Positions 1 to 8,796 of a stretch of 64,000 nt of DNA are shown here, piece by piece. The notes below the pieces were generated by a model. That model did not search any database and was not told the DNA's origin. It saw nothing but the letters and a program-made list of their open reading frames with translations. A program made the position numbers and the translations under genes. This DNA comes from an uncultured Alistipes sp. (lineage in GTDB: Bacteria; Bacteroidota; Bacteroidia; Bacteroidales; Rikenellaceae), in contig CAJUAV010000003.1 of NCBI GenBank assembly GCA_910584485.1, positions 62,001-126,000 on the forward strand. Direction: 5' to 3'. Each line of letters starts with the position of its first letter. The first letter of the stretch is position 1.

Positions 1-2
1 TC

Positions 3-605
3 TTCGTCGCCAACCACCCCTTCGGGGGCATGGACGGCATGATGCTGGCCGACAAGCTGATCGAACATTTCGGCGACGTGCGCGTCGTCGTGAACGACAT
101 CCTGCGCCACGTCACCCCGCTCGAACCCCTCTGGGTGCCCGTCAACAAACACGGCGCCCAGTCGCTCGCCTACGCCCGCCGCTTCGAGGAGGCCTTCTCG
201 GGCCCGCTGCCCGTGCTGACCTTCCCCGCGGGGCTCTGCTCGCGCAAGATCGACGGACGCGTGACCGACACCGAGTGGCGCCCGAGCTTCCTGAAGAAGG
301 CCGCCGCATCGAACCGCCGTATCGTACCGATCTTCGTCGAAGGGCGCCTGTCGAACTTCTTCTACAACCTGAGCCGGCTGCGCAAGGCCCTCGGCATCCG
401 CGCCAACATCGAAATGCTGTGGCTGCCCGACGAAATGTTCCGTCAGAAGGGGTGCCACTTCCGCATGCGCGTCGGCCGGCCGATCGACCTCGAAGAGCTG
501 CAATCCTTCGACACAGTGCGCGCACGCATCGAGGAGGTGCGCCGCCGCTGCTACGCCCTCGAAAAAGAGCTCGCACCGTGCGGCGGAACGGAAGAAAAAG
601 CCTAA
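3..605 (+). CDS. glsA: Phospholipid/glycerol acyltransferase, probable glycine-lipid O-acyltransferase (5' end missing)
   Basis: The reading frame is open from the window edge, so the N-terminus is missing; 200 codons remain. The first visible residues read NHPFGGMDG, the acyl-acceptor block (His...Asp) of the PlsC-like family. Further on lie a conserved PAG block (TFPAGLCSR) and IVPIFVEG, as expected for that fold. The next gene is an OlsB-type N-acyltransferase. In Bacteroides such a pair (GlsA/GlsB) makes glycine lipids: GlsB N-acylates glycine and GlsA adds the second, ester-linked acyl chain. The family call is from the sequence; the GlsA assignment rests on the neighbour. A general lysophosphatidate acyltransferase is the alternative. 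Confidence 0.75.
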   Translation, partial: FVANHPFGGMDGMMLADKLIEHFGDVRVVVNDILRHVTPLEPLWVPVNKHGAQSLAYARRFEEAFSGPLPVLTFPAGLCSRKIDGRVTDTEWRPSFLKKAAASNRRIVPIFVEGRLSNFFYNLSRLRKALGIRANIEMLWLPDEMFRQKGCHFRMRVGRPIDLEELQSFDTVRARIEEVRRRCYALEKELAPCGGTEEKA

Positions 606-610
606 CTTTG
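603..610 (+). promoter_or_regulatory. TAnnTTTG -7 box before glsB
   Basis: TAACTTTG matches the Bacteroidota -7 consensus. It overlaps the TAA stop of the upstream acyltransferase and lies 24 nt before the glsB ATG. The second gene may therefore have its own promoter in addition to read-through. No good TTTG -33 box is evident, and a chance match is possible. Confidence 0.4.
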
Positions 611-634
611 TTCCCTCAACGACTCACTCTTCGC

Positions 635-1636
635 ATGGAACCGATCATTCCGCCCGTCGACAGGGCGCTGCTGACAGCCGAACTCACCCCCGCCCGCAAG
701 GTGCGCGACACGAACCGCGCAGGCAACGAAATCTACATCTTCGATGCGCACGAATGCCCCGCGCTGATGCGCGAGGTGGGACGTCTGCGCGAAGAGGCGT
801 TCCGCGGCGCGGGCGGCGGCACGGGCAAGGCCCTCGACATCGACGAAGAGGATCTGGCCGACGACGGCTACTACCAGCTCATCGTCTGGGACCCCGCGGC
901 GCAGCAGATCGTCGGCGGTTACCGCTTCATCGTCTGCACCGACCCCTATCCGCGCCACCTCTCGACCGAGCACTATTTCCGCTTCAGCGACCGCTTCCGC
1001 CGCCGCTACCTCTCGCGGTCGATCGAGCTGGGGCGCTCGTTCGTGCAGCCCGCCTATCAGGCGCGCGGCAACAGCAAGAGCATCTACGCCCTCGACAACC
1101 TCTGGGACGGCCTCGGGGCGATCATCGTGCTGAACCCCAAGGTCAAATACCTCTTCGGCAAGGTGACGATGTACACCACCTACCAGCAGGTGGCGCGCAA
1201 CGCCCTCATCTGGTTCCTGCGCCGCTACTTCCCCGACCGCGAACGGCTGGTCGAGGGCATCCGACCCTTGCAGCTCGACCTCGACGACCCCTACTACGAA
1301 GAGCTCTTCTCGGGGGCCGATTTCAAGGAGAACTACCGCATCCTCATCCAGAAGATCCGCGAACTGAACGAAAACATCCCCCCGCTCATCAACGCCTACA
1401 TGAACCTCTCACCCACGATGAAGGTCTTCGACACGGTGTCGAATCCCGATTTCGGCGGGGTCGAGGAGACGGGCATCCTGGTCACGGTGCCCGACATCTA
1501 CCCCGACAAGCGGCAGCGCTACATGCGCTGGAAGGGGTGGCGGCAGAACCTGCGCGCCCGCCGCGAAGCCTTCCGCATCGCCTGGATCGACCACATGGAG
1601 CGGATCAAGCGCAAGCGGCAGGAGGGGAAAAGCTGA
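635..1636 (+). CDS. glsB: GNAT/OlsB-type N-acyltransferase, probable glycine N-acyltransferase
   Basis: 333 aa. The protein belongs to the hemolysin-like GNAT family (Acetyltransf_5) that includes the ornithine-lipid enzyme OlsB and the Bacteroides glycine-lipid enzyme GlsB. It has the long-chain acyl transfer block IVGGYRFIV and the conserved SRSIELGRSFVQPAYQ segment. I chose the ATG at 635 because the frame upstream is only the shadow of the preceding gene and a -7 box lies just before. The expected reaction is transfer of a 3-hydroxyacyl chain from acyl-ACP to glycine at the inner membrane, followed by O-acylation by the upstream gene product. The amino-acid acceptor (glycine rather than ornithine) is inferred from the taxon and the gene pair. 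Confidence 0.75.
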   Translation: MEPIIPPVDRALLTAELTPARKVRDTNRAGNEIYIFDAHECPALMREVGRLREEAFRGAGGGTGKALDIDEEDLADDGYYQLIVWDPAAQQIVGGYRFIVCTDPYPRHLSTEHYFRFSDRFRRRYLSRSIELGRSFVQPAYQARGNSKSIYALDNLWDGLGAIIVLNPKVKYLFGKVTMYTTYQQVARNALIWFLRRYFPDRERLVEGIRPLQLDLDDPYYEELFSGADFKENYRILIQKIRELNENIPPLINAYMNLSPTMKVFDTVSNPDFGGVEETGILVTVPDIYPDKRQRYMRWKGWRQNLRARREAFRIAWIDHMERIKRKRQEGKS

Positions 1637-1664
1637 AAAGGGGCGGGATCCGGCCCCACACAGC

Positions 1665-2355
1665 CGCCCCGTCAGGAACGGGGGGGGGTGCGGCGGAGAC
1701 ACCTCTTCGGCTGCCGCTGCATATCCTCCGAGTCGACCTCGCAGAGGTCGGCAGCCCGCAGCCGCCCCCCGGCGGAGGGCTGCAACTCGCCGACAGGCTC
1801 GTGCCACCTCCGCTCGGCTGCGGGGCAGTTGCGATATTTCGATCCCGCGAGGGATCGGCGGGCCCCCGTTAAGAACGGGGTTTTACGCCGGAGGAGCCTC
1901 GGCAGGCGTTCGATCGTCGCCGCATCTCGTCCGGTTCGATCCCGTGAGGGATCGGCGGGCCGCCCCGTTAGGAACGGGGTTTTACGCCGGAGGAGCCTCG
2001 GCGGGCGTTCGATCGTCACCGCATCTCGTCCGGTTCGATCCCGTGAGGGATCGGCGGGCCGAAGCCTCCCGCAGCGGAGGCCCGCATCGGTCGATACGGG
2101 CGCTCCGCAGGCTTCGTCCCGAAAGAACATGTGCACGACAGCGCGGCGGCCAGCAGTTTTGGCAAACGTGCGTGCACTCTGCAGGCTTCGACCCGAGCGA
2201 ACATGCGCGCAACAGCGCGGCAGGGGAGTGTCGTACGTCATCGCCCACCGCACGGCTCGATGGCACAGCCATCGGCGGGCCGAAGCCTCCGCGGGCGGAG
2301 GCCCGCATGCCGCGTCCCTTCGCAAGCCGCTGCCCGATCTCGCTCGGCCTGAAAC
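1665..2355 (+). repeat. Intergenic modular repeat array 1
   Basis: This fills most of the 832-bp gap between glsB and the ABC transporter; I see no gene in it. It holds variable hairpins (CGACCTC-GCA-GAGGTCG at 1734-1750; CGATCCC-GCGA-GGGATCG at 1840-1857), a type III cassette from about 1752, and a 99-bp tandem duplication (1864-2061). A type I cassette follows, with outer arms at 2055-2067 and 2109-2121, then weaker copies up to about 2355. A run of nine G (1680-1688) marks the left edge. Confidence 0.85.
1864..2061 (+). repeat. 99-bp tandem duplication containing a terminator-like hairpin
   Basis: Copy 1 (1864-1962) and copy 2 (1963-2061) differ at only a few positions. Each starts with a hairpin of the form CCCCGTTAGGAACGGGG followed by TTTT and ends with the GATCCC...GGGATC hairpin and GGCGGGCCG. 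The hairpin plus T run resembles an intrinsic terminator. A third, diverged copy lies at about 5083-5182 in another array. Confidence 0.85.
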
Positions 2356-2406
2356 CCGCGCAGCAGGTCGCTCTTTCGAAAAATTATCGAAAATCAATAA
2401 ATATTA

Positions 2407-2437
2407 TTTGAATTTCGGCCTCTGTTCACTATCTTTG
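2407..2437 (+). promoter_or_regulatory. Promoter of the ABC transporter operon
   Basis: TTTG at 2407-2410 and TATCTTTG at 2430-2437 are separated by 19 bases, a full match to the Bacteroidota -33/-7 consensus. The first gene starts at 2469. Confidence 0.8.
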
Positions 2438-2468
2438 CAGCGTCAGTCATCTTTAACAGATCTACACC

Positions 2469-3389
2469 ATGAGTTTACTTACCGTAGAGCACGTCTCGAA
2501 GCACTACGCCGGCCACACGGCCCTCGACGACGTCTCGCTGGCCATCCCGAAAGGGGCGGTCTATGGGTTGCTGGGGCCGAACGGCGCCGGCAAGACGACC
2601 CTCATCCGCATCATCAACCGCATCACGGCGCCCGACGCGGGCCGCGTGCTCTTCGGCGATCGCGCACTGGCCCCCGAAGATGTCCGCCGCATCGGCTACC
2701 TGCCCGAGGAGCGCGGTCTTTATAAAAAGATGAAGGTCGGCGAGCAGGCCCTCTTCTTCGCCCGTCTGAAGGGGCTCTCGCGCCGCGACGCCGCGATGCG
2801 TCTCAAAACGTGGTTCGAGAAGTTCGGCATCCAGAACTGGTGGGACAAGAAGGTCGAGGAGCTCTCGAAGGGCATGGCGCAGAAGGTTCAGTTCATCGTC
2901 ACGGTGCTGCACGAACCCGAGCTGCTGATCTTCGACGAACCCTTCTCGGGCTTCGACCCGATCAACGCCAACCTCCTGAAGGAGGAGATTCTGGCGCTGC
3001 GCGACAAGGGGTCGACGATCATCTTCTCGACCCACAACATGTCCTCCGTCGAGGAGCTCTGCGACCACATCACCCTCATCAACAAGTCGAAAAACATCCT
3101 CTCGGGCAACGTCGAGGAGATCCGCCGCCGCCACGGCGCCAACATCTTCGAGGTCGACTACCGCGGCGACGAAGAGGCGTTGCGCACGCTGCTCGGCACC
3201 CGTTGCGAGGTACTCGAGAGTGCCCCCTCCGTCACGGGTTTCCACCACCTCAAACTCCATGTCGAACGCGACGAGGAGGTCCGCGGCGTCATCGCGGCCG
3301 TCAACGAGGCGGTCGAGCTGCGCTCGTTCCGCGAGGTGATCCCCTCGATGAACGATATCTTCATCCGCGCCGTCAACGGAACCCTTTGA
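2469..3389 (+). CDS. ABC transporter ATP-binding protein (NatA-like)
   Basis: 306 aa. A complete ABC ATPase is visible: Walker A GPNGAGKTT, a signature-type segment LSKGMAQKVQ (in place of LSGGQ), Walker B LLIFDEPFSGFDP and the switch His in STHNM. The roughly 100-residue C-terminal extension is typical of the DUF4162/NatA-type exporters. Its partner permease follows at 3614. The pair probably exports an ion, lipid or small molecule; the substrate cannot be told from the sequence. Confidence 0.88.
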   Translation: MSLLTVEHVSKHYAGHTALDDVSLAIPKGAVYGLLGPNGAGKTTLIRIINRITAPDAGRVLFGDRALAPEDVRRIGYLPEERGLYKKMKVGEQALFFARLKGLSRRDAAMRLKTWFEKFGIQNWWDKKVEELSKGMAQKVQFIVTVLHEPELLIFDEPFSGFDPINANLLKEEILALRDKGSTIIFSTHNMSSVEELCDHITLINKSKNILSGNVEEIRRRHGANIFEVDYRGDEEALRTLLGTRCEVLESAPSVTGFHHLKLHVERDEEVRGVIAAVNEAVELRSFREVIPSMNDIFIRAVNGTL

Positions 3390-3400
3390 TCCGCACCAAC

Positions 3401-3595
3401 ATGAAACCGGCTCAACTGCGCAAGACGGAATCCGCCGCTGCCGCACTCATCGGCATCGGCCTCTTCAACCTGATCCACGCCCTGCACGCCGACCAGCCGA
3501 TCGCGCTCGGCATCTGCCTGCTCTGCATCGGCGCCGTCCTCTTCGGAAAGGCACGGCGGAAAGGGGCGGAAAGCGACGAACAACCAACCCGATAA
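3401..3595 (+). CDS. Small membrane protein between the ABC subunits
   Basis: 64 aa. There are two hydrophobic stretches (about residues 12-27 and 33-48) and a basic, polar C-terminus. It starts 11 bases after the ATPase gene and ends 18 bases before the permease gene, so it is almost certainly cotranscribed with them. I do not recognise a family. A small accessory subunit of the exporter is plausible from position only. Confidence 0.6.
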   Translation: MKPAQLRKTESAAAALIGIGLFNLIHALHADQPIALGICLLCIGAVLFGKARRKGAESDEQPTR

Positions 3596-3613
3596 CCCGC
3601 AAAACATCCTGTC

Positions 3614-4930
3614 ATGTCGAACATATCCCTTATCATCGGCCGCGAATTCAACGAACGCGTCCGCAAAAAATCCTTCATCATCACCACGCTGCTCATGCCC
3701 GTGCTGATGATCGTGCTGATGGTCGCCCCCGCCTTCATCATGAAATTCGCGCAGGGCGAGCAGAAACGCATCGCCGTCATCGACCGCAGCGGCCTGGTGG
3801 CGCCGCACCTCGAGAGCGACGAATCGGTCCTCTTCGAGACGTGCGACCTCGACGTCGACTCGGCCCGCCGCGCCCTGACGGACCGTTTCGCCGTCCTCTA
3901 CATCGGCGACGACCTCTTCGGCAAGGCCGACGTGCGCCTGTACGCCAACTCGTCGACCTCGATGGTGCTCGAAGAGAAGATCGCCGCGCAGATTGAGCGC
4001 GTCGTCGAAACCGAAAAACTCAAACGCTACGACATCGCAGACCTGCCCCGCATCATGTGCGAGGTGAAGACCGACATCACCCTCCAGACCTTCCGCAACG
4101 ACAAGGAGGAGGAGGATCAAAGCGGCTCGTCGTCGACCGTCGCCACCGTGCTGGGCTACGTGTTGGGCTTCATGCTCTACATGTTCCTGCTGCTCTACGG
4201 CTCGATGGTGATGCTCTCGGTGATCGAGGAGAAGAACAACCGCGTGCTGGAGGTGATGGTCTCCTCCGTGCGGCCGTTCGACCTCATGATGGGCAAGATC
4301 CTCGGCGTGGCCTGCGTCGCGCTGTTGCAGATCCTGATCTGGGGCGTGCTCATCTGCGTCGTGGGTGCCGTCGTCATCCCGCAGTTCATGCCCGCCGACG
4401 TGCTGGAGGGCGCCCGCGCAATGCAGCAGGGTCTCCCCGACGCCGCCCTGACCGAAGGAATGAACCCGCAGCTGCTGCAGGCCGTGGCCACGATGACCGA
4501 CACGGGCTACCTCGTCAAGCTCGTCGGCTGTCTGCTGCTCTTCGTCCTCGGCGGATTCCTGCTCTATGCGGCGATGTTCGCCGCCGTCGGCTCGACCGTC
4601 GACAACGTGCAGGACGCCCAGCAGCTCCAAACCCCCGTCACGATTCCGATCATTCTGGCCATCTTCGTGATGTTCGCCGTCATCAACGACCCCAACTCGG
4701 CGGTGGCCTTCTGGTTCTCGGTGATCCCCCTCACCTCGCCCATCGTCATGATGGCCCGCATCCCCTACGACATCCCGACCTGGGAGATCCTCCTCTCGCT
4801 CGGCGTGCTCTACGCCTCGTTCATGGCGATGGTCTGGCTGGCGGCGAAGATCTACCGCGTCGGCATCTTCATGTACGGCAAGAAACCGTCGTTCAAGGAG
4901 CTGTGGAAATGGCTGCGGTACCGCTATTGA
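3614..4930 (+). CDS. ABC transporter permease (NatB/ABC2_membrane_3 type)
   Basis: 438 aa. An N-terminal membrane anchor follows the GREFNERVRKKSFI segment typical of this family. A periplasmic domain spans about residues 50-170, and a cluster of membrane helices fills the C-terminal half (from about residue 175). The conserved IEEKNNRVLEVMVSSVRP block lies after the first helix of that cluster. It is the last gene of the operon and is followed by a strong terminator. It works with the ATPase at 2469; the substrate is unknown. Confidence 0.88.
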   Translation: MSNISLIIGREFNERVRKKSFIITTLLMPVLMIVLMVAPAFIMKFAQGEQKRIAVIDRSGLVAPHLESDESVLFETCDLDVDSARRALTDRFAVLYIGDDLFGKADVRLYANSSTSMVLEEKIAAQIERVVETEKLKRYDIADLPRIMCEVKTDITLQTFRNDKEEEDQSGSSSTVATVLGYVLGFMLYMFLLLYGSMVMLSVIEEKNNRVLEVMVSSVRPFDLMMGKILGVACVALLQILIWGVLICVVGAVVIPQFMPADVLEGARAMQQGLPDAALTEGMNPQLLQAVATMTDTGYLVKLVGCLLLFVLGGFLLYAAMFAAVGSTVDNVQDAQQLQTPVTIPIILAIFVMFAVINDPNSAVAFWFSVIPLTSPIVMMARIPYDIPTWEILLSLGVLYASFMAMVWLAAKIYRVGIFMYGKKPSFKELWKWLRYRY

Positions 4931-4951
4931 CGGACCGCCCCTTTTCGATAC

Positions 4952-4987
4952 AACACCCGCCCCTCTGCTGAAGGGGCGGGTGTTTTT
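4952..4987 (+). terminator. Rho-independent terminator of the ABC operon
   Basis: A 12-bp stem (ACACCCGCCCCT paired with AGGGGCGGGTGT) has a 7-nt loop and is followed by a T run. It starts 22 bases after the permease stop codon. Confidence 0.9.
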
Positions 4988-5039
4988 TCGGCGGGCGGGA
5001 CAGGGTGATCTTGCATGGGAGCGGCGGGTAGGCGGGCGT

Positions 5040-5560
5040 CATCACATACCGCACGGCTCGATGGCGCAGCCGTCGGCGGGCCGCCCCGTTAGGAACGGGG
5101 TTTTGCGTCGGAGGTGCTTCGGCAGGCTTTCGATCGTCGTTGCATCCCGACTGGTTCGATCCCTCGCGGGATCGGCGGGCCGAAGCCTCCGCGCGCGGAG
5201 GCCCGCATCGGTCGATACGGGCGCTCCGCAGGCTTCGACCCGAAACAGCCTGTATTCGGCGTTCGCATCATGCAGGCTTCGTTCCGCGTGAACATGCGCG
5301 CGTTAGCGCGGCAGCCCGCAGCCGCCCCCCCCCTGGCGGAGGGCTGCAACTCGTACGCTCGTCGCAAGCCGCTCCGCTCGGCTACGGGTAGCGTGAAAAT
5401 CGCGCGATAGCGCGGCGGGCCGCAGCTTTCGGCGGCGAAGGCCCGCAACTCGCGCAAGGCTCGTTGCGTACCCTTCGCAAGCCGCGTCCCGAACGGTTCG
5501 ACCTCGCAGCCGTCGGCAGCCCGCAAGCTCCGCCCCGAATACGGGTCGTCCCCTCCGCCG
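5040..5560 (+). repeat. Intergenic modular repeat array 2
   Basis: This array lies between the two convergent operons. It starts with the terminator-like CCCCGTTAGGAACGGGG module. Then come the hairpin CGATCCC-TCGC-GGGATCG (5157-5174) and a type I cassette (arms CGGGCCGAAGCCT at 5176-5188 and AGGCTTCGACCCG at 5230-5242). A type III cassette with a run of nine C (5325-5333), the hairpin CGCGCGATAGCGCG and a type II cassette (arms 5416-5428 and 5479-5491) follow. No gene is seen. Confidence 0.85.
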
Positions 5561-5588
5561 GCGACTGTCTCCTCGCAAGCCCCTCCCG

Positions 5589-5632
5589 AAAAAAAGCGGG
5601 CGATCCGACCTTCCTCGGACCGCCCGCTTTTT
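5589..5632 (-). terminator. Terminator of the arginine operon (symmetrical)
   Basis: GCGGGCG, then CCGA, pairs with TCGG, then CGCCCGC, with A runs on the left and T runs on the right. It can therefore act on both strands. It ends 13 bases beyond the argH stop. Confidence 0.85.
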
Positions 5633-5645
5633 CGCGTGCTCCCGT

Positions 5646-6947
5646 TTACAGCTCCATTTCGTGCATCACCCCCTCCATCTTGGCGCGGATCTCGGCCGTG
5701 CAGAGGTTGCCGATGCTCCCCTCGTGGGTGTGGCGCACGGTGCGCTGCGGGCGGTACTCGCCGCGCTGCACCTGCATGCCCACCGTGCGGTAGGCCTCGC
5801 GGAAGGGCATCCCTTCGAGCACCAGCCGGTTGACATCCTCGACGGTGAAAAGGTAGTCGTATTTCGGGTCGTCGAGGATCCGCTCGTTGACCCGCAGGCC
5901 GGCCAGCATGAAGTCGGCCGTGGCGAGGGTGCGGCGCAGCTCCTCGGTGGCGGGGAAGAGGATCTCCTTGAGCAGCTGCATGTCGCGGTGGTAGCCCAGC
6001 GGCAGGTTGGTCAGCAGGAGCGCCATTTCGTTCGGCACCGCCTGCAGGCGGTTGCAGCGGCCGCGGATGAGCTCGAAGACGTCGGGATTCTTCTTGTGGG
6101 GCATGATGCTCGATCCCGTGGTGAGGTTGTCGGGCAGCGATACGAAGCCGAAATTCTGGCTCATGAAGAGGCACAGATCCATCGCCAGCCGTCCGACGGT
6201 GGCCGCCACGGCGGCGACGGCCGCCGCCGCCGCGCGCTCGCTCTTGCCGCGGCTCATCTGCGCCGCGACGACGTTGTAGTGGAGTGTCCCGAAGCCGAGC
6301 AGGCGGGTCGTCATCGTGCGGTCGAGCGGGAACGACGAACCGTAGCCCGCGGCCGAGCCGAGAGGATTCTGGTTGGCGATCTTCCAGGCGGCGGCCACCA
6401 GCCGCAGGTCGTCGACGAGCGTTTCGGCGTAGGCGCCGAACCAGAGGCCGAACGACGAGGGCATGGCGATCTGGAGGTGGGTGTAGCCCGGCATCAGCAC
6501 CTCGCGATAGCGCTCCGAGAGCTCCTGCAGGCGGTCGAAGAGGGCCCGCACGTCGCGCGCCACGGCCTGCAGCTCGTCGCGCAGGAAGAGCTTCAGATCG
6601 ACCAGCACCTGGTCGTTGCGCGAGCGTCCCGCGTGGATCTTCTTGCCCACGTCGCCCAGACGGCGCGTCAGCAGCAGTTCGACCTGCGAGTGGATGTCCT
6701 CGACCTCCTCTTCGATGCGGAAATCCCCCGCCTCGATCTCGGCGGCGATCGCTTCGAGCCCCTCGGTCAGACGGGCCAGTTCGTCGGCCGTCAGGAGGCC
6801 GATCGTTTCGAGCATGCGGATGTGGGCCAGCGAGCCGCGGACGTCGTAGCGCGCCAGGCGCAGGTCGAGCGTGCGGTCTTCGCCCACGGTGTAGCTTTCG
6901 ACCAACGCGTTCGTGTCGTAGCCTTTATCCCAGAGTTTGGTTGCCAT
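5646..6947 (-). CDS. argH: Argininosuccinate lyase
   Basis: 433 aa. It carries out the last step of arginine synthesis, argininosuccinate to arginine plus fumarate. The fumarase/aspartase-superfamily signature GSSIMPHKKNPD is present, as are HAGRSRNDQ near residue 100 and GYTHLQ. It is the last gene of the arg operon, overlaps the preceding M20 hydrolase gene by 23 bp and is followed by a terminator. Its length is slightly below the usual 450-460 aa, with no visible defect. Confidence 0.96.
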   Translation of the reverse strand: MATKLWDKGYDTNALVESYTVGEDRTLDLRLARYDVRGSLAHIRMLETIGLLTADELARLTEGLEAIAAEIEAGDFRIEEEVEDIHSQVELLLTRRLGDVGKKIHAGRSRNDQVLVDLKLFLRDELQAVARDVRALFDRLQELSERYREVLMPGYTHLQIAMPSSFGLWFGAYAETLVDDLRLVAAAWKIANQNPLGSAAGYGSSFPLDRTMTTRLLGFGTLHYNVVAAQMSRGKSERAAAAAVAAVAATVGRLAMDLCLFMSQNFGFVSLPDNLTTGSSIMPHKKNPDVFELIRGRCNRLQAVPNEMALLLTNLPLGYHRDMQLLKEILFPATEELRRTLATADFMLAGLRVNERILDDPKYDYLFTVEDVNRLVLEGMPFREAYRTVGMQVQRGEYRPQRTVRHTHEGSIGNLCTAEIRAKMEGVMHEMEL

Positions 6948-8013
6948 AAGCGGTTGCGGTGTTTTCGATGATGTGCAGATAGCGGTCGATCCCCGCCCCG
7001 ATTTCGGAGAGGAGAACGTATTCGTCGGCCGTGTGCGAGCGGGCCGAGTCGCCCGGTCCCAGCTTGAGGGCGGGGAAGGGCATCAGCGTGCGGTCCGAGG
7101 CGGTGGGCGAGACGAAGGGGGCGGCCCCCGCGGCCTGCGCCGCGCGCACCAGCGGATGCCCTTCGTCGATGACCGAGGCGCGGATGCGCGTCGAGCGCGG
7201 CACGGCCTCGGAGCGGATCGCGGCGCGGATCAGCTCGACGGTCTCTTCGTTCGTGTAGGCCTCCGTCGTGCGGACGTCGACCGTGAAGCGGCAGGTGTCG
7301 GGGACGACGTTGTGCTGCGTGCCCGCCGCGATGACGGTCGTGGCGATGTGGATCGGGCCGAGCAGCGGCGAGACCCGTTCGAAGCGGAGGCTGCGGAGCC
7401 GCTCGATGTCCTCGATGGCCGTGTAGAGGGCGTTCTCGCCCTCGTCGCGGGCGGCGTGGCCGCTGCGGCCGCGGGCCGTGCAGTCGAGCACCACGAGCCC
7501 CCGTTCGCCGAGCGCCGCATCGAGCGAGGTGGGTTCGCCCACGATCGCCATGTCGATGCGGCCGAGCGTCGGCAGCAGCGCGCGGATGCCGTGCTCGCCC
7601 GAGACCTCCTCCTCGGCCGAGAGGGCCAGCAGCAGGTTGAAGGGGAGCGGTCGATCCTTCAGCGCGAGGAAGACCGTCGCGAGGGCGACGAGCGAGGCAC
7701 CCGCATCGTTCGCGCCGAGGCCGTAGAGGCGCTCTCCCTCGATCGTCGGAGCGTAGGGGTCGCGCGTGTAGCCCGCCGCGGGGCGTACCGTGTCGTGGTG
7801 CGAGTTGAGCAGCAGCGTCGGCCGCGCGGGGTCGTAGCCCGCGCAGCGCGCCGCGACATTGTGGTGCAGCCGCTCGGGCCGCACGCCGTGTTCGGCCAGA
7901 AAGGCGCAGAGCAGGTCGGCCGTCGGCCCCTCCTCGCGCGAGGGCGAGGGGGCGGCGATGAGGCGTCGGAGCAGGCCGACGGCCTCGGTGCGGGGATCGA
8001 ACGGAGCGCGCAT
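6925..8013 (-). CDS. argE: M20-family N-acyl-ornithine/citrulline deacylase
   Basis: 362 aa. It is an M20 metallopeptidase-fold amidohydrolase: the first metal motif NSHHDTV, a second region GANDAGAS and the catalytic pair in LSAEEEVSG are visible. In Bacteroides-type arginine synthesis this enzyme removes the succinyl group. Because the carbamoyltransferase here is the N-succinyl type, the likely substrate is N-succinylcitrulline rather than acetylornithine. It starts 4 bases after the argB stop and overlaps argH. The chemical class is from motifs; the acyl specificity is inferred from argF'. Confidence 0.85.
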   Translation of the reverse strand: MRAPFDPRTEAVGLLRRLIAAPSPSREEGPTADLLCAFLAEHGVRPERLHHNVAARCAGYDPARPTLLLNSHHDTVRPAAGYTRDPYAPTIEGERLYGLGANDAGASLVALATVFLALKDRPLPFNLLLALSAEEEVSGEHGIRALLPTLGRIDMAIVGEPTSLDAALGERGLVVLDCTARGRSGHAARDEGENALYTAIEDIERLRSLRFERVSPLLGPIHIATTVIAAGTQHNVVPDTCRFTVDVRTTEAYTNEETVELIRAAIRSEAVPRSTRIRASVIDEGHPLVRAAQAAGAAPFVSPTASDRTLMPFPALKLGPGDSARSHTADEYVLLSEIGAGIDRYLHIIENTATAYGNQTLG

Positions 8014-8017
8014 GGGA

Positions 8018-8794
8018 TCAGCGGGATGCGATCGTCGTGCCCCCCTCGGCCCGCAGCAGGTCGGCGGCGTGGCGGATGCCGACGCTGCGCACCCCTGCGG
8101 CGACCGCCTTGAGGGCGTTTTCGATCTTGGGAATCATGCCGCCGGAGACGATCCCCGCCTCCTTGAGGGCGGGATAGGTCGCGGGGGTGATGCGGTCGAT
8201 GACCGAGCTTTCGTCGGCGGGGTCGCGCAGCACGCCGCGCTTCTCGAAGCAGAAGACGAGCTCCGTCGGGGCGATCGCGGCCGCCGCGCGGGCGATCCCC
8301 TCGGCGACGCTGTCGGCGTTGCAGTTGAGCAGCCCGCCCGCGCCGTCGTGCAGGATGGCCGAGAAGACGGGCGTGATGCCCGCCTCGAGCAGCGTGCGGA
8401 GGAGCGGGGCGTTCACCCGTTCGATGTCGCCTGCGAAGCCGTAGTCGATCGGCTGCGGGGCGCGGCGCCGTGCCCGCACGCTGTCGCCGTCGGCGCCCGA
8501 GAGCCCCAGGGCGTCGCATCCGGCGGCCTGCAGCGCGGCGACGATGCGTTTGTTGACGAGCCCCGCGTAGACCATCGTCACCACGTCGAGCGTCTCGCGG
8601 TCGGTGACGCGGCGCCCCTCGATCATGCGGACGGGGATTTCGAGCCGCTCCGTAAGGCGCGTGGCAAGCTTGCCGCCGCCGTGCACGAGGATCTTCGCCC
8701 CTTCGAGAGCGGCCAGGTCGCGCACGAAGCGGTCGAGGGCGGCGGGGTCGTCGATGACGTTGCCGCCGATCTTGATGACCGTGATCCGTTCCAT
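8018..8794 (-). CDS. argB: N-acyl-glutamate 5-kinase (ArgB family)
   Basis: 258 aa, the normal length for this amino-acid kinase family. The phosphate loop KIGGNVID at the N-terminus, VHGGGKLAT and the nucleotide segment near GGMIPKIENAL are visible. It phosphorylates N-acylglutamate for the next step (ArgC). As the pathway here looks succinylated, the substrate is probably N-succinylglutamate. It is cotranscribed, 2 bases after argF'. Confidence 0.93.
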   Translation of the reverse strand: MERITVIKIGGNVIDDPAALDRFVRDLAALEGAKILVHGGGKLATRLTERLEIPVRMIEGRRVTDRETLDVVTMVYAGLVNKRIVAALQAAGCDALGLSGADGDSVRARRRAPQPIDYGFAGDIERVNAPLLRTLLEAGITPVFSAILHDGAGGLLNCNADSVAEGIARAAAAIAPTELVFCFEKRGVLRDPADESSVIDRITPATYPALKEAGIVSGGMIPKIENALKAVAAGVRSVGIRHAADLLRAEGGTTIASR

Positions 8795-8796
8795 CT

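Noticed and set aside
1688..2725. Several overlapping open frames in repeat array 1 on both strands
   Set aside because: They are Arg/Pro/Ser-rich translations of GC-rich repeats, present in all frames, and the same peptides recur wherever the repeat recurs.
5040..5560. Possible CRISPR array
   Set aside because: Repeat units are of unequal length, differ in class, and have no unique spacers of constant size; no cas genes are in the window.
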